Shown here: positions 27,266-35,125 of the stretch, one piece after another
How positions within the stretch are numbered: position 1 is the first letter of the stretch
Layout of the letters: every line of letters begins with the position of its first letter
Assembly: GCA_018648645.1 (NCBI GenBank)
Contig: JABGQS010000014.1
Span: 1 to 64,000 of the forward strand
From: Clostridia bacterium
Lineage (GTDB): Bacteria; Bacillota; Clostridia; Christensenellales; SZUA-584
Reading direction: 5' to 3'
Length of the DNA: 64,000 bases
Translations under genes and position numbers: made by a program
Notes under the pieces: model-generated
What the model was told of the DNA's origin: nothing
Seen by the model: only the letters and a program-made list of their open reading frames with translations
The model's database searches: none

Positions 27266-27774
27266 ATATATTTTTGACGGGCGAGATAAACGCCGGGAAA
27301 AGCAGATTGATAGACGCATTTCTGAAAGAATACTCCGGCAGCGTTGGGGGGTATAAAACGGTGCGGGAGAAAACGAGTCTCGACGAGTTCTTCGGAATAT
27401 ATCTGCTTGATATACGCGATCTAGATGCGCCGCTGACTATCGACAACAGAGTCGGTACGTGTTTTCCTGACAGAACGCTCGGCTGCCACTCTGATGTGCT
27501 AGAAAAGGCGGGCATATACGCGCTTACCTTTGACGTGGTGCCAAGTCTGATTGTCATGGATGAAATCGGCGTGCTTGAAAAAAACTGTACTGCGTTTAAA
27601 AACAAGATATCCGAATGTCTTGACTCGGACACAAACGTGCTGGGGGTAATAAAAAAGAAGCGAAGCCGCTTCTTAGATACTATATCTGCCCGACCTGACG
27701 TCACCACTCTTGAGGTAGCCGGCATATCGCGAGAACAATTATTACACACGCTGAAGTGTTACTTATCCGTTTGA
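27262..27774 (+). CDS. THEP1-like P-loop nucleoside triphosphatase
   Basis: 170 residues. P-loop TGEINAGKSRLI near 6-17, Walker B-like LIVMDEIGVLEKN near 94, and the KKKRSRF basic patch, as in the THEP1/NTPase_1 family. Family proteins hydrolyse NTPs in vitro and their cellular role is unclear. Its translational coupling to the importer ATPase (ATGA overlap) and convergent overlap (16 bp) with a MocA-like gene suggest a job in molybdenum loading or cofactor processing. It does not look like YqeC. Confidence 0.7.
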   Translation: MNIFLTGEINAGKSRLIDAFLKEYSGSVGGYKTVREKTSLDEFFGIYLLDIRDLDAPLTIDNRVGTCFPDRTLGCHSDVLEKAGIYALTFDVVPSLIVMDEIGVLEKNCTAFKNKISECLDSDTNVLGVIKKKRSRFLDTISARPDVTTLEVAGISREQLLHTLKCYLSV

Positions 27775-28343
27775 CAATCTCTAAAATCGTGCTTGGTGTC
27801 TATGTCGACAAGCTGCTTTTCGTCCGCAATGTCATACAGCTTTAAAATTTCGCTGTGGCGGTTAATCACGCAAACGCCGTTTTCGTTTATTGATAGATTC
27901 GACAGCTCTTCAAGCAGGAATGCCGGAAAGATTACGGGGTTGCCGCGCTTGCCGTGAAAGCTAAGCGATAGTATTGACCCGCTCACATAGCTATCCACCA
28001 TGTCGATGAGCGTAACGCGTGTCAAGTTTGGCTGATCGCACACCAAAAACATGCATGCGTCAATATCGCCCATCTGCTCTATACCCACGCGTATACTGTG
28101 CGCAAGCTTAAGCTCGGGTTTGTCGTTAATAACGCCGCCTATTCCATATTTGCCCGCCAGCTTAAAAATCTTGCTGTCCGCCGCAACAATCGCGCAGTCA
28201 GCGAATTTGCTCGTGGGCAGCGCCTTTAGAATGTGCTCCAAAATAGGCACGCCATTCAGCTTTGTTAAGAGCTTGTTGCCGCCAAATCGTTTTCCTTCGC
28301 CGGCTGCTAATAGAATGCAACCGAATTTCAAATCATTACTCAT
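27759..28343 (-). CDS. mocA: MocA-type molybdopterin nucleotidyltransferase (CTP, inferred)
   Basis: 194 residues. The NTP-transferase start GCILLAAGEGKRFGGNKLL and the MFLVCDQPNLTR block identify the MobA-like Rossmann family; GNPVIFP near 150 is typical of the MocA/YgfJ branch. MocA transfers CMP to molybdopterin, giving the dinucleotide used by xanthine dehydrogenases, which fits the xdhABC and xdhD neighbours. Start ATG28343 begins MSNDLKFG; the upstream in-frame reading (to 28520) has no ribosome site. A consensus promoter places the transcript start at or within a base or two of this ATG, so the mRNA appears leaderless. Confidence 0.82.
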   Translation of the reverse strand: MSNDLKFGCILLAAGEGKRFGGNKLLTKLNGVPILEHILKALPTSKFADCAIVAADSKIFKLAGKYGIGGVINDKPELKLAHSIRVGIEQMGDIDACMFLVCDQPNLTRVTLIDMVDSYVSGSILSLSFHGKRGNPVIFPAFLLEELSNLSINENGVCVINRHSEILKLYDIADEKQLVDIDTKHDFRDCQTDK

Positions 28344-28349
28344 GCCTAT

Positions 28350-28378
28350 ATTATACATCAACAATTTTACATTGACAA
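28350..28378 (-). promoter_or_regulatory. promoter of mocA, only 6 bp before the start codon
   Basis: On the minus strand TTGTCA (28373-28378), 17-bp spacer, TATAAT (28350-28355), then 6 bp to ATG. Confidence 0.7.
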
Positions 28379-28397
28379 ATATTTTTTGTGACATGTC

Positions 28398-28426
28398 TTT
28401 TAAAAAACCACGTTTTGTGATAAAAT
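28398..28426 (+). promoter_or_regulatory. candidate promoter of the DauR-like gene
   Basis: A weak TTTTAA (28398-28403), 17 bp and an extended -10 TGATAAAAT (TAAAAT 28421-28426). Confidence 0.5.
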
Positions 28427-28448
28427 AATTTTTAGATAGCATCACAAA
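28414..28448. promoter_or_regulatory. candidate operator TTTGTGAT-N19-ATCACAAA
   Basis: A perfect 8-bp inverted repeat straddles the -10 and transcript start of the DauR-like regulator gene; a third TTTTGTGA lies at 28384-28391. This is the position expected for an autoregulatory site. Confidence 0.45.
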
Positions 28449-28476
28449 TTCAAAAAGTTTTTGAGGGGATAAGCCA

Positions 28477-29121
28477 ATGGAGCAGACATTCAAACGTGCA
28501 ACATGGGAGCAGCTTGCCAAAGGGATTACCGGGCAGTTCGGCGAAAGCTGTGAAGTTGTGATTCACGACCTTACGCAGGACATGGATCATACAATAGTGT
28601 ATATAGAGAACGGTCACGTAACGGGCAGGAAAGTCGGCGACGGTTCGTCAAAGATTGTGATTGAGACGCTAAACAGTCCGTCAGAGGAATTAAAGGATCG
28701 CATCAATTATCGTACGCAGACTGAGGACGGCAAGATACTAAAATCTACAACGCTTTATATCAGAAATGAGGAGGGTGTTGTGGTCGGTGTGTTTTCTATT
28801 AACCTTGACATCACCAGCTTCATGAAAGCGGAGAGAACGCTTAACGAGCTGATTGGCATTGAAGACGCGACAAAAGAAGTAGACTGCATCCACAACGGCG
28901 TTATGAGCACGCTGAACGATTTGATTGGGCAGTCTGTCAAACTTGTCAACAAGCCGGTTGGCGAGATGACGAGGGATGATAAAATTAAAGCTATCAAGTT
29001 TTTACAGGACTCGGGCGCGTTTTTGATAAAGAAGTCGGGTGACAAAGTATCGAAGTTCTTTGGGATATCCAAGTTTACGTTATACAATTACATCGATGTT
29101 AAAGATACAAAGACGCAATAG
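28477..29121 (+). CDS. YheO/DauR-family PAS-HTH regulator
   Basis: 214 residues. PAS-like YheO domain (about 1-120: FGESCEVVIHDL, STTLYIRNEEGVVVGVFSINLD) and a C-terminal HTH (about 165-210: DKIKAIKFLQDSGAFLIK, KVSKFFGISKFTLYNYI). Regulators of this type control catabolism of amino acids and of purines or hydantoins. Its placement 30 bp before xdhABC points to control of this operon and perhaps the ygeY operon. GAGGGGATAAGCCA precedes ATG28477. Confidence 0.85.
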   Translation: MEQTFKRATWEQLAKGITGQFGESCEVVIHDLTQDMDHTIVYIENGHVTGRKVGDGSSKIVIETLNSPSEELKDRINYRTQTEDGKILKSTTLYIRNEEGVVVGVFSINLDITSFMKAERTLNELIGIEDATKEVDCIHNGVMSTLNDLIGQSVKLVNKPVGEMTRDDKIKAIKFLQDSGAFLIKKSGDKVSKFFGISKFTLYNYIDVKDTKTQ

Positions 29122-29151
29122 TCGCAGGCGAGAACAAGAAGGGGAATGCTA

Positions 29152-31437
29152 ATGAGTGTAGGCAAGGGCATACATCGCGTAGATGCACGTGGAAAAGTAA
29201 CGGGCACGGCTGACTATACCGACGACTTGTGCGGCAAAGCGCTGGTCGCCAAGGTGCTGCACGCCACGATAGCCAACGGAAAAGTGCTTAGCATCGACAC
29301 GAGCGAGGCGAGCAAGATTAAAGGCGTTGTCAAAATACTAACGTGTTTTGAGGTGCCGGATATTCGGTTCGGGACAGCAGGGCATCCTTTTGTGCTGGAA
29401 GCGGGTCACAAGGACGTAGAGGACAGAAAGCTACTTAACGAGCGTGTACGGCTGTACGGCGACGAGATAGCGGCTGTGGTTGCTGTGGACGAGGTTGCTG
29501 CAAAGCGCGCTCTAAAAGCCATAAAGGTAGAATACGAAGAGTATGAACCGATTCTTACGTCGCAGCAGGCTATGAGCGATAAAGCAACGCAGCTGCACGA
29601 AGGCTATGAGAAAAATATACTGAAATACTCAGAGCAAAACGAGGGTGATTACGACAGCGCGGTAAAGCGCGACGATTTAACGATCTTTGAAGAGACGGTA
29701 AGCACGCAGCGCGTACAACATGCGCATCTCGAGAATTCGACATCATTCGCGTATATGGAGGGCGAGCGAATTGTCATAGTCGCATCCACCCAGATACCGC
29801 ACATTATGCGTCGTATCGTAGGTCAGGCGCTGGGGCTTCCTTGGGGCAGAGTTCGCATTATCAAACCATACCTTGGCGGAGGCTTTGGAAACAAGCAGGA
29901 CATCCTCTACGAGCCTCTGAACGCATATTTGTCTATGATACTTGGCGGCAGGAAAGTTAAGCTGGAGCTTACAAGAGAAGAAACGTTTATGTGCACACGA
30001 AGTCGTCACGCTATGGAATTCAAGCTCAAAACGGGCGTTGACAAAGACGGCAGACTGGTAACACGATATATAGAAATAATCTCGAGCCAAGGCGCATACG
30101 CTTCGCACGGGCATACGGTTACGGGAAACTGCCTGACGAACTATTCTCAAATATATTCGCAGACAGGCGGGTTTAAAGGACAAGCGTACACGGTATACAG
30201 CAACCTTGGTGTCGGCGGCGCTATGCGGGCATACGGCGTGCCACAGGCAGCGTTTGCAAGCGAAGTGCACATGGAGACAATTGCAGATAAGATGGGAATT
30301 GACCCCATAGAATTCCGCATGAAAAACATGATGACGAGTGACTATAAGATGCCGGGCAAAGACTTGCAATGTCACTCCACCGGTCTGCTTGAGTGTCTGC
30401 AGCAGGGCAAGAAGTATATCGACTGGGATAAAAAGAGAGCTTTGTATAAAAACCAGACAGGCATATTGCGACGAGGAGTCGGGTGCGCAATATTCTGCTA
30501 TAAAACGGGCGTGTATCCGTTTGGTCTAGAGATTTCGGGCTGCCGCATGACGCTGAATCAGGACGGCTCGGTTCAGCTGCAAATGGGCGCAACAGAGATT
30601 GGTCAAGGCGCGGACACTGTGTTTACGCAAATGGCGGCACAAGCGATTGGGCTGCATACCAGTCGGGTGAACATCGTATCAACACAGGACACGGACGTAA
30701 CACCTTTTGACCTTGGAGCTTTTGCATCGCGGCAGACGTACATTGCAGGCAAAGCAATAAAACAAACTGCGGGCATACTAAGAGACAAGATATTTGCCTA
30801 TGCCGAAAAGATGCTGGGTGTCCCGGCAGAAAAAATGGATTTGAAGGACGGCGACGTGATCAACAAGGAAAACGGTGAATTGATAGCAGACTTGACTGTA
30901 TTGGCGACAGACGCGTTCTATAGCTTAGAGAACGCAATGCACCTAAGCGCAGAGAGCACTGTAAACGTCAAACAGAACACGTTCAGCTTCGGCGCTACCT
31001 TTGTCGAGGTAGAGGTGGACATGGAGCTTGGACGAGTCGATATCATTGACATTATCAATGTACACGACAGCGGCAAAATCATAAACCCCGCAACCGCGCA
31101 GTCTCAGGTTCACGGTGGAATGCACATGTCGCAAGGCTACGCAATCATGGAGCAGATGAAGTATAACGAGCGGGGACAGCTGATAAACGGCAACTTCCTC
31201 GATTACAAGATGCCGACAGCCGTGGACACGCCCGAGTGGAGCAACGCTTTTGTAGACATAGACGACCCGACCGGACCGTTCGGCAACAAGTCGCTCGGCG
31301 AACCTACGACGGTAGCACCTGCTCCCGCTATACGAAACGCAGTTTTCCACGCGACCGGAGTAGCGTTCAATTCGCTGCCGCTGGACAGAGAAAAACTTGC
31401 GCTGACGTTCAAAAAGCAGCTGAAGGGAGACGCTTAA
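29152..31437 (+). CDS. xdhA: xanthine dehydrogenase molybdenum subunit XdhA
   Basis: 761 residues. KVTGTADYTDDL at the N-terminus; GGGFGNKQDILYEP near 240; AMRAYGVPQ near 355; GATEIGQGADTVF near 478; the catalytic Glu in GEPTTVAPAPA near 718. These mark the molybdopterin-cytosine-dinucleotide binding subunit that hydroxylates hypoxanthine or xanthine. The Fe-S and FAD functions lie on separate genes downstream. I chose ATG29152 because AAGGGGA is then 9 bp upstream; an ATG two codons earlier sits too close. Confidence 0.93.
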   Translation: MSVGKGIHRVDARGKVTGTADYTDDLCGKALVAKVLHATIANGKVLSIDTSEASKIKGVVKILTCFEVPDIRFGTAGHPFVLEAGHKDVEDRKLLNERVRLYGDEIAAVVAVDEVAAKRALKAIKVEYEEYEPILTSQQAMSDKATQLHEGYEKNILKYSEQNEGDYDSAVKRDDLTIFEETVSTQRVQHAHLENSTSFAYMEGERIVIVASTQIPHIMRRIVGQALGLPWGRVRIIKPYLGGGFGNKQDILYEPLNAYLSMILGGRKVKLELTREETFMCTRSRHAMEFKLKTGVDKDGRLVTRYIEIISSQGAYASHGHTVTGNCLTNYSQIYSQTGGFKGQAYTVYSNLGVGGAMRAYGVPQAAFASEVHMETIADKMGIDPIEFRMKNMMTSDYKMPGKDLQCHSTGLLECLQQGKKYIDWDKKRALYKNQTGILRRGVGCAIFCYKTGVYPFGLEISGCRMTLNQDGSVQLQMGATEIGQGADTVFTQMAAQAIGLHTSRVNIVSTQDTDVTPFDLGAFASRQTYIAGKAIKQTAGILRDKIFAYAEKMLGVPAEKMDLKDGDVINKENGELIADLTVLATDAFYSLENAMHLSAESTVNVKQNTFSFGATFVEVEVDMELGRVDIIDIINVHDSGKIINPATAQSQVHGGMHMSQGYAIMEQMKYNERGQLINGNFLDYKMPTAVDTPEWSNAFVDIDDPTGPFGNKSLGEPTTVAPAPAIRNAVFHATGVAFNSLPLDREKLALTFKKQLKGDA

Positions 31438-32324
31438 TGTACGATTTAAACAGCATTTACATAGCAAAAACAATTGACGATGCAATAGGCGCGATGATAG
31501 CAGCCCCCGATGCGACGCTGATTTGCGGCGGTACAGATATTTTGGTGGGGCTGCGCGACGGCGTAAAAGTGGGTGGCGACTTTATCAGCATAAAGGATAT
31601 TGAAGAGCTGAAAGGGATTTACATAGACAAAGACAAAAACATTCACATTAAGCCGGGGACGACGTTTAACGAGATATTGAGCAGCGATATAATTAAGCAG
31701 CATGTACCGTGTCTTTTAAGCGCTGTTATTGACATAGGCGGCTCGCAGATTCGGAACATTGGAACAATTGGCGGTAACATATGCAATGGTTTTACAACTG
31801 CTGACGCTCCGCCGATGCTGCTTGGCTTGAACGCGATTGCTTGTATCACCGGCAAAGGTACGTATCGGCAGAAGCCTGTTGAGTATTTCTACGTAAAGCC
31901 GGAAGTCATGGATCTGCAAACCGGTGAGCTGTTGACAGATATAATTATAAAGCACGAGGACTACAGTGGCTATGTCGGTCACTACATAAAATTCTCGTTG
32001 CGAGATGCTATGGATATTGCCATAATCGGCTGCTCGGTGGTGTGCAAAACGGACGGCGATGTTCTTCAAGACATACGCATATCGTTCGCTGCAGCAGGAC
32101 CGTTGCCGATGCGTGCGAGGTCGGCAGAAAAGCAGCTGATTGGCGTTAAGATAAACGTCGAGCTGTTTGAGACAATGGGCAAATTGTGCTTGCCTGATGT
32201 AAGCGTGATAACGGACAAGCGCGTTTCAAAGGAGTTCAGGGAGCACTTGGTCGAAGTGTTGCCGGGCAGAGCGTGCAAGCAGGCGTTGAGCAAATCAAAC
32301 GACAAGGTGGTGGATGCGCGATGA
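31437..32324 (+). CDS. xdhB: xanthine dehydrogenase FAD subunit XdhB
   Basis: 295 residues, a FAD-binding molybdopterin dehydrogenase subunit: GGTDILVGLRDG near 27, and the FAD loop RNIGTIGGNICNGFTTAD near 107, with DIRISFAAAGPLPMRA near 212 from the C-terminal domain. It passes electrons from the 2Fe-2S subunit to NAD+ or ferredoxin. Overlaps: one base (TAATG) with xdhA, ATGA with xdhC. Confidence 0.93.
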   Translation: MYDLNSIYIAKTIDDAIGAMIAAPDATLICGGTDILVGLRDGVKVGGDFISIKDIEELKGIYIDKDKNIHIKPGTTFNEILSSDIIKQHVPCLLSAVIDIGGSQIRNIGTIGGNICNGFTTADAPPMLLGLNAIACITGKGTYRQKPVEYFYVKPEVMDLQTGELLTDIIIKHEDYSGYVGHYIKFSLRDAMDIAIIGCSVVCKTDGDVLQDIRISFAAAGPLPMRARSAEKQLIGVKINVELFETMGKLCLPDVSVITDKRVSKEFREHLVEVLPGRACKQALSKSNDKVVDAR

Positions 32325-32800
32325 TGAAAATAATCAATTTCAACGTAAACGGCTCGGATATAGAGCTTGCAATAGACGAGAGAGAATCGCTTGCCGATAC
32401 ACTGCGCGAGAGGCTCGATCTTACCAGCGTTAAGAAAGGCTGCGAGGTCGGCGAATGCGGTGCGTGCACTGTGCTGATTGACGGCAAGGCAACCGATACG
32501 TGTTTGTATCTTTCGGTGTGGGCAGACGGCAGAAGTATAATAACCACAGAAGGGCTGCAAGACGAAAGCGGCAAACTGCATCCTGTTCAACAAGCGTTTA
32601 TCGAAAAGACGGCTGTACAGTGCGGTTTTTGTATCCCCGGAATCATTATGACTTGCGTAGAGATTGTCGGGCGCGGTGAGAGCTACACACGTGAGCAGCT
32701 TAAAAAAGAGATTGAAGGACACCTTTGCAGATGTACAGGCTATCAAAATATAATCAACGCGATAGAGCGAGCAATCGAAATCATCGAGGAAGCAAAATAA
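32321..32800 (+). CDS. xdhC: xanthine dehydrogenase 2Fe-2S subunit XdhC
   Basis: 159 residues. Plant-type 2Fe-2S cluster in GCEVGECGACTVLIDG near 40 and the second cluster in QCGFCIPG near 100 with HLCRCTGYQNI near 138. It relays electrons between the molybdenum and FAD subunits. It may also serve XdhD's electron exit, though XdhD has its own clusters. ATG32321 overlaps the xdhB stop; AAGGTGG lies about 10 bp upstream. Confidence 0.93.
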   Translation: MMKIINFNVNGSDIELAIDERESLADTLRERLDLTSVKKGCEVGECGACTVLIDGKATDTCLYLSVWADGRSIITTEGLQDESGKLHPVQQAFIEKTAVQCGFCIPGIIMTCVEIVGRGESYTREQLKKEIEGHLCRCTGYQNIINAIERAIEIIEEAK

Positions 32801-32830
32801 AAGGAGGATAAGCGTTATGCCGGTCCTCCT
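32797..32830 (-). terminator. rmuC terminator
   Basis: On the minus strand AGGAGGA and TCCTCCT flank a 15-nt loop, followed by TTTTAT. Confidence 0.6.
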
Positions 32831-32832
32831 AT

Positions 32833-32860
32833 AACGTTCACTTATGTGGGCGTTTTTTTA
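32833..32860 (+). terminator. xdhABC terminator
   Basis: AACGTTCAC-TTAT-GTGGGCGTT, a 9-bp stem with two G-U pairs, ends in a run of T. It lies beside the rmuC terminator. Confidence 0.7.
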
Positions 32861-34063
32861 TTCCTCAGGTGGCTCCAATTCAAAACCGTCCACCTTATTA
32901 AGCTGGCGCTCAATCGTGCGAGATTTTCTTGATGCATCGTCAAGGTTATTCTGCGCAGCGTTCAGGCTCTTCTTGGTTTTATCGATAGCGATGCTGAAGT
33001 TGCCAAAGGCTTTACGTGTAGACTCAAGCAGCTTTAGCACTTCGCTGCTTTGCTGCTCTATAGCAAGCGTTCTAAAGCCCATCTGCAGGCTGTTAAGCAG
33101 CGCAGTCAGCGTAGACGGGCCTGCAATCGTTACATTGTGCTTGCGTTGACAAACGTCGGATATGCCGAGCGATATAGCATCGGCATACAGCCCCTCCGTC
33201 GGCAGATACATGATGGCGAAGTCTGTCGTGACGGGCGGATTGATGTATTTTTCGCTGATGCGCTTGGCTTCGAAAATCATACGCTGGCCTAAAATTTTGG
33301 TAGCTTCGTCGATTTGAGCTTTATCGCCTGTATTGGCGATTACATTCTCCTTGCGTATAAAGTCTTCCATAGGAAACTTTGAATCGATGGGCAGCAGCAC
33401 CTTGTCCTCGCCGTTGCCGGGCAGTATAATGGCAAACTCGACGTTCTCGCGGCTGTCGCCTGTCTGCACGTTAGTGACGTACTGGACGGGGGAGAGCATT
33501 GTGGAAATTAGGTTACCGAGCTGCATTTCGCCCCACGTGCCGCGTACTTTGACGTTGGTCAACACGCGCTTTAAGTCGCCAACACCTGTAGCAAGAGATT
33601 TGACCTCGCCCATGCTTTTAAACACTTGCTCAAGCTGGTCGCTGACTAACTTAAACGAGCCGGTGAGTTTTTTCTCCAGCATGTCGGAAAGCTGGTCATC
33701 CACAGTTTTACGTATCTGCTCCAGTCGCTTTTCGTTAGATTCGGACAGCTCTTTAAGCTTTTGCTCTACAGCAAACCGAAGTTTTTCCATACTTTCGCTG
33801 TTGTTTTTTGTGGTCATCGACAGCGTTTTAGTCGAATTCTCGCCAAGCGTGTTAAACATGCCAATCACTTCGCGCCTAAGCTGATACGCGTTGTCACCGC
33901 TGATGCGCGTCATGTCAGCCAGCTGCTTGTTTAAGTCGCGCGACAGCTTTGTCAGCGTATAATCGATGTTAGTGCGGCGCTTGGCGCTCACAATCACCAA
34001 TATCAGAACCGCTATCAGCACAACCAGTATGACTCCTGCAATTATATAAAGAATTTCATTCAT
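32858..34063 (-). CDS. rmuC: DNA recombination protein RmuC
   Basis: 401 residues. An N-terminal membrane anchor (about 5-25) and a coiled coil (about 40-150, rich in K/E/L) are followed by the RmuC nuclease-fold core: VRGTWGEMQLGNLIS near 195, LPIDSKFPMEDF near 240, YLPTEGLYADAI near 290. RmuC limits inversions and other recombination at short inverted repeats; the window's many palindromes are a suggestive background only. GGAGACAT precedes the ATG. Its stop overlaps the terminator of the convergent xdh operon. Confidence 0.92.
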   Translation of the reverse strand: MNEILYIIAGVILVVLIAVLILVIVSAKRRTNIDYTLTKLSRDLNKQLADMTRISGDNAYQLRREVIGMFNTLGENSTKTLSMTTKNNSESMEKLRFAVEQKLKELSESNEKRLEQIRKTVDDQLSDMLEKKLTGSFKLVSDQLEQVFKSMGEVKSLATGVGDLKRVLTNVKVRGTWGEMQLGNLISTMLSPVQYVTNVQTGDSRENVEFAIILPGNGEDKVLLPIDSKFPMEDFIRKENVIANTGDKAQIDEATKILGQRMIFEAKRISEKYINPPVTTDFAIMYLPTEGLYADAISLGISDVCQRKHNVTIAGPSTLTALLNSLQMGFRTLAIEQQSSEVLKLLESTRKAFGNFSIAIDKTKKSLNAAQNNLDDASRKSRTIERQLNKVDGFELEPPEE

Positions 34064-34148
34064 ATGTCTCCGCCTTTCTGCTTAAATTATACCACAAATA
34101 TGTTCGTTTGCCCAAATATTAAATTTATCGAAAAACAATAAATAATTG

Positions 34149-34177
34149 TTGACAGTTATCTTTGGCTGTGTTAGTAT
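34149..34177 (+). promoter_or_regulatory. promoter of the DUF2975/HTH unit
   Basis: TTGACA (34149-34154), 17-bp spacer, TAGTAT (34172-34177), 22 bp before the start codon. Confidence 0.75.
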
Positions 34178-34199
34178 CACACCGAATGGAGGCGAGCCT

Positions 34200-34670
34200 A
34201 TGTTTAAATCCAAATGGAATATCCCTCATATACTAAAACGCATGCTCGAAGCATTGCTGATATTGAGCCCGCTGGTTATGATAGCGCTGCCTTTTCTTTT
34301 TGCTCCGATAGAGCAGGATACAGTTATTACGCACGTGTCCAGCGCTTCGCAGAACAGATGGGTGACGTTGGCGTTTCTCGAGGTATGCGGCGCAATATGC
34401 TGGGTGATAATTCTGTTTTTGCAAAGGCTGCTGACAACTGTAATCAAAACATCTCCGTTCGTAATCAAAAATGTTAAGTATCTAAAATATATATCGTATC
34501 TGTGCGCAGGCGCGGCTGTGGTGCTAATAGTAAAATCTTTTGTAGATTTTTCTATACTGACACCTGTTATCGCGGTGCTTGCGCTGCTTTCCAGCATGTT
34601 TTGTCAAACGCTCGCCGCAGTTTTTGACAAAGCCATACGCTTAAAGGCAGAGAACGATCTTACGATATAG
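34200..34670 (+). CDS. DUF2975 membrane protein
   Basis: 156 residues with four membrane spans (about 14-36, 54-77, 95-117, 120-142), matching the DUF2975 family in layout. Such genes usually precede a small YozG-type HTH gene, as here (16 bp downstream). The function is unknown; membrane-protein plus small-repressor pairs suggest an envelope-sensing switch. ATG34200 follows GGAGGCGAGCC; an upstream in-frame TTG overlaps the promoter and is rejected. Confidence 0.75.
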   Translation: MFKSKWNIPHILKRMLEALLILSPLVMIALPFLFAPIEQDTVITHVSSASQNRWVTLAFLEVCGAICWVIILFLQRLLTTVIKTSPFVIKNVKYLKYISYLCAGAAVVLIVKSFVDFSILTPVIAVLALLSSMFCQTLAAVFDKAIRLKAENDLTI

Positions 34671-34685
34671 AACGGAGGAAAAACA

Positions 34686-34901
34686 TTGGCGATAATCGTA
34701 AATTTAGACGTAATGATGGCAAAACGGAAAATGTCGCTTAACGAGCTTTCGGACAGAGTCGGCATTACCAAGGCTAATTTATCTATATTAAAAACAGGAA
34801 AAGCGAAAGCAGTACGTTTTTCCACGTTGAACGCTATTTGCCGCCAGCTAGATTGCCAGCCCGGCGACATCTTAGAATATAGGGAGGACCAAGATGACTG
34901 A
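34686..34901 (+). CDS. small HTH regulator (YozG/Cro-C1-like)
   Basis: 71 residues forming one helix-turn-helix: DVMMAKRKMSLNELSDRVGI, then TKANLSILKTGKAKAVRFSTLNAICRQLDCQPGDIL. It resembles YozG/HTH_26 proteins encoded next to DUF2975 genes. It probably represses its own operon. TTG start after CGGAGGAAA. Confidence 0.85.
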   Translation: MAIIVNLDVMMAKRKMSLNELSDRVGITKANLSILKTGKAKAVRFSTLNAICRQLDCQPGDILEYREDQDD

Positions 34902-34980
34902 TACCAATTATCTTTACGAATACTTTTTAGAAAAAAGTGATGACGATAGCAGCGAAAAAGACTCAGAAGAAAATAAGTGA
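34894..34980 (+). CDS. 28-residue acidic small protein
   Basis: MTDTNYLYEYFLEKSDDDSS continues with a run of D/E/S/K to 28 residues. It has a strong AGGGAGG site 6 bp before ATG34894 and overlaps the HTH gene by 8 bp, so it is co-translated. A terminator follows. The hydrophobic N-terminal half and acidic tail suggest a partner peptide of the DUF2975 protein or the HTH regulator. No known family. Confidence 0.6.
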   Translation: MTDTNYLYEYFLEKSDDDSSEKDSEENK

Positions 34981-34994
34981 ATAAACGCAGGATA

Positions 34995-35031
34995 AAATAG
35001 TACGTGCATGTTGCATGTGCTATTTTTTTAC
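34995..35031 (+). terminator. terminator of the DUF2975 unit
   Basis: AAATAGTACGTGCATG-ttg-CATGTGCTATTT followed by T residues. Confidence 0.85.
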
Positions 35032-35065
35032 GGAAAACTGGTAATCAAAATAATCGCAGGTCAGT

Positions 35066-35094
35066 TTGATAAAGAAGACTGATAATGATACAAT
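35066..35094 (+). promoter_or_regulatory. promoter of the DJ-1-like lipoprotein gene
   Basis: TTGATA, 17-bp spacer, TACAAT with an extended TGA (TACAAT 35089-35094). Confidence 0.7.
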
Positions 35095-35125
35095 ATAGAT
35101 GAAAATATTTTGGAGGTGGATTAAT

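Noticed and set aside
27262-27774. Calling the NTPase YqeC (selenium-dependent hydroxylase accessory)
   Set aside because: The start and motifs are those of THEP1-like NTPases.
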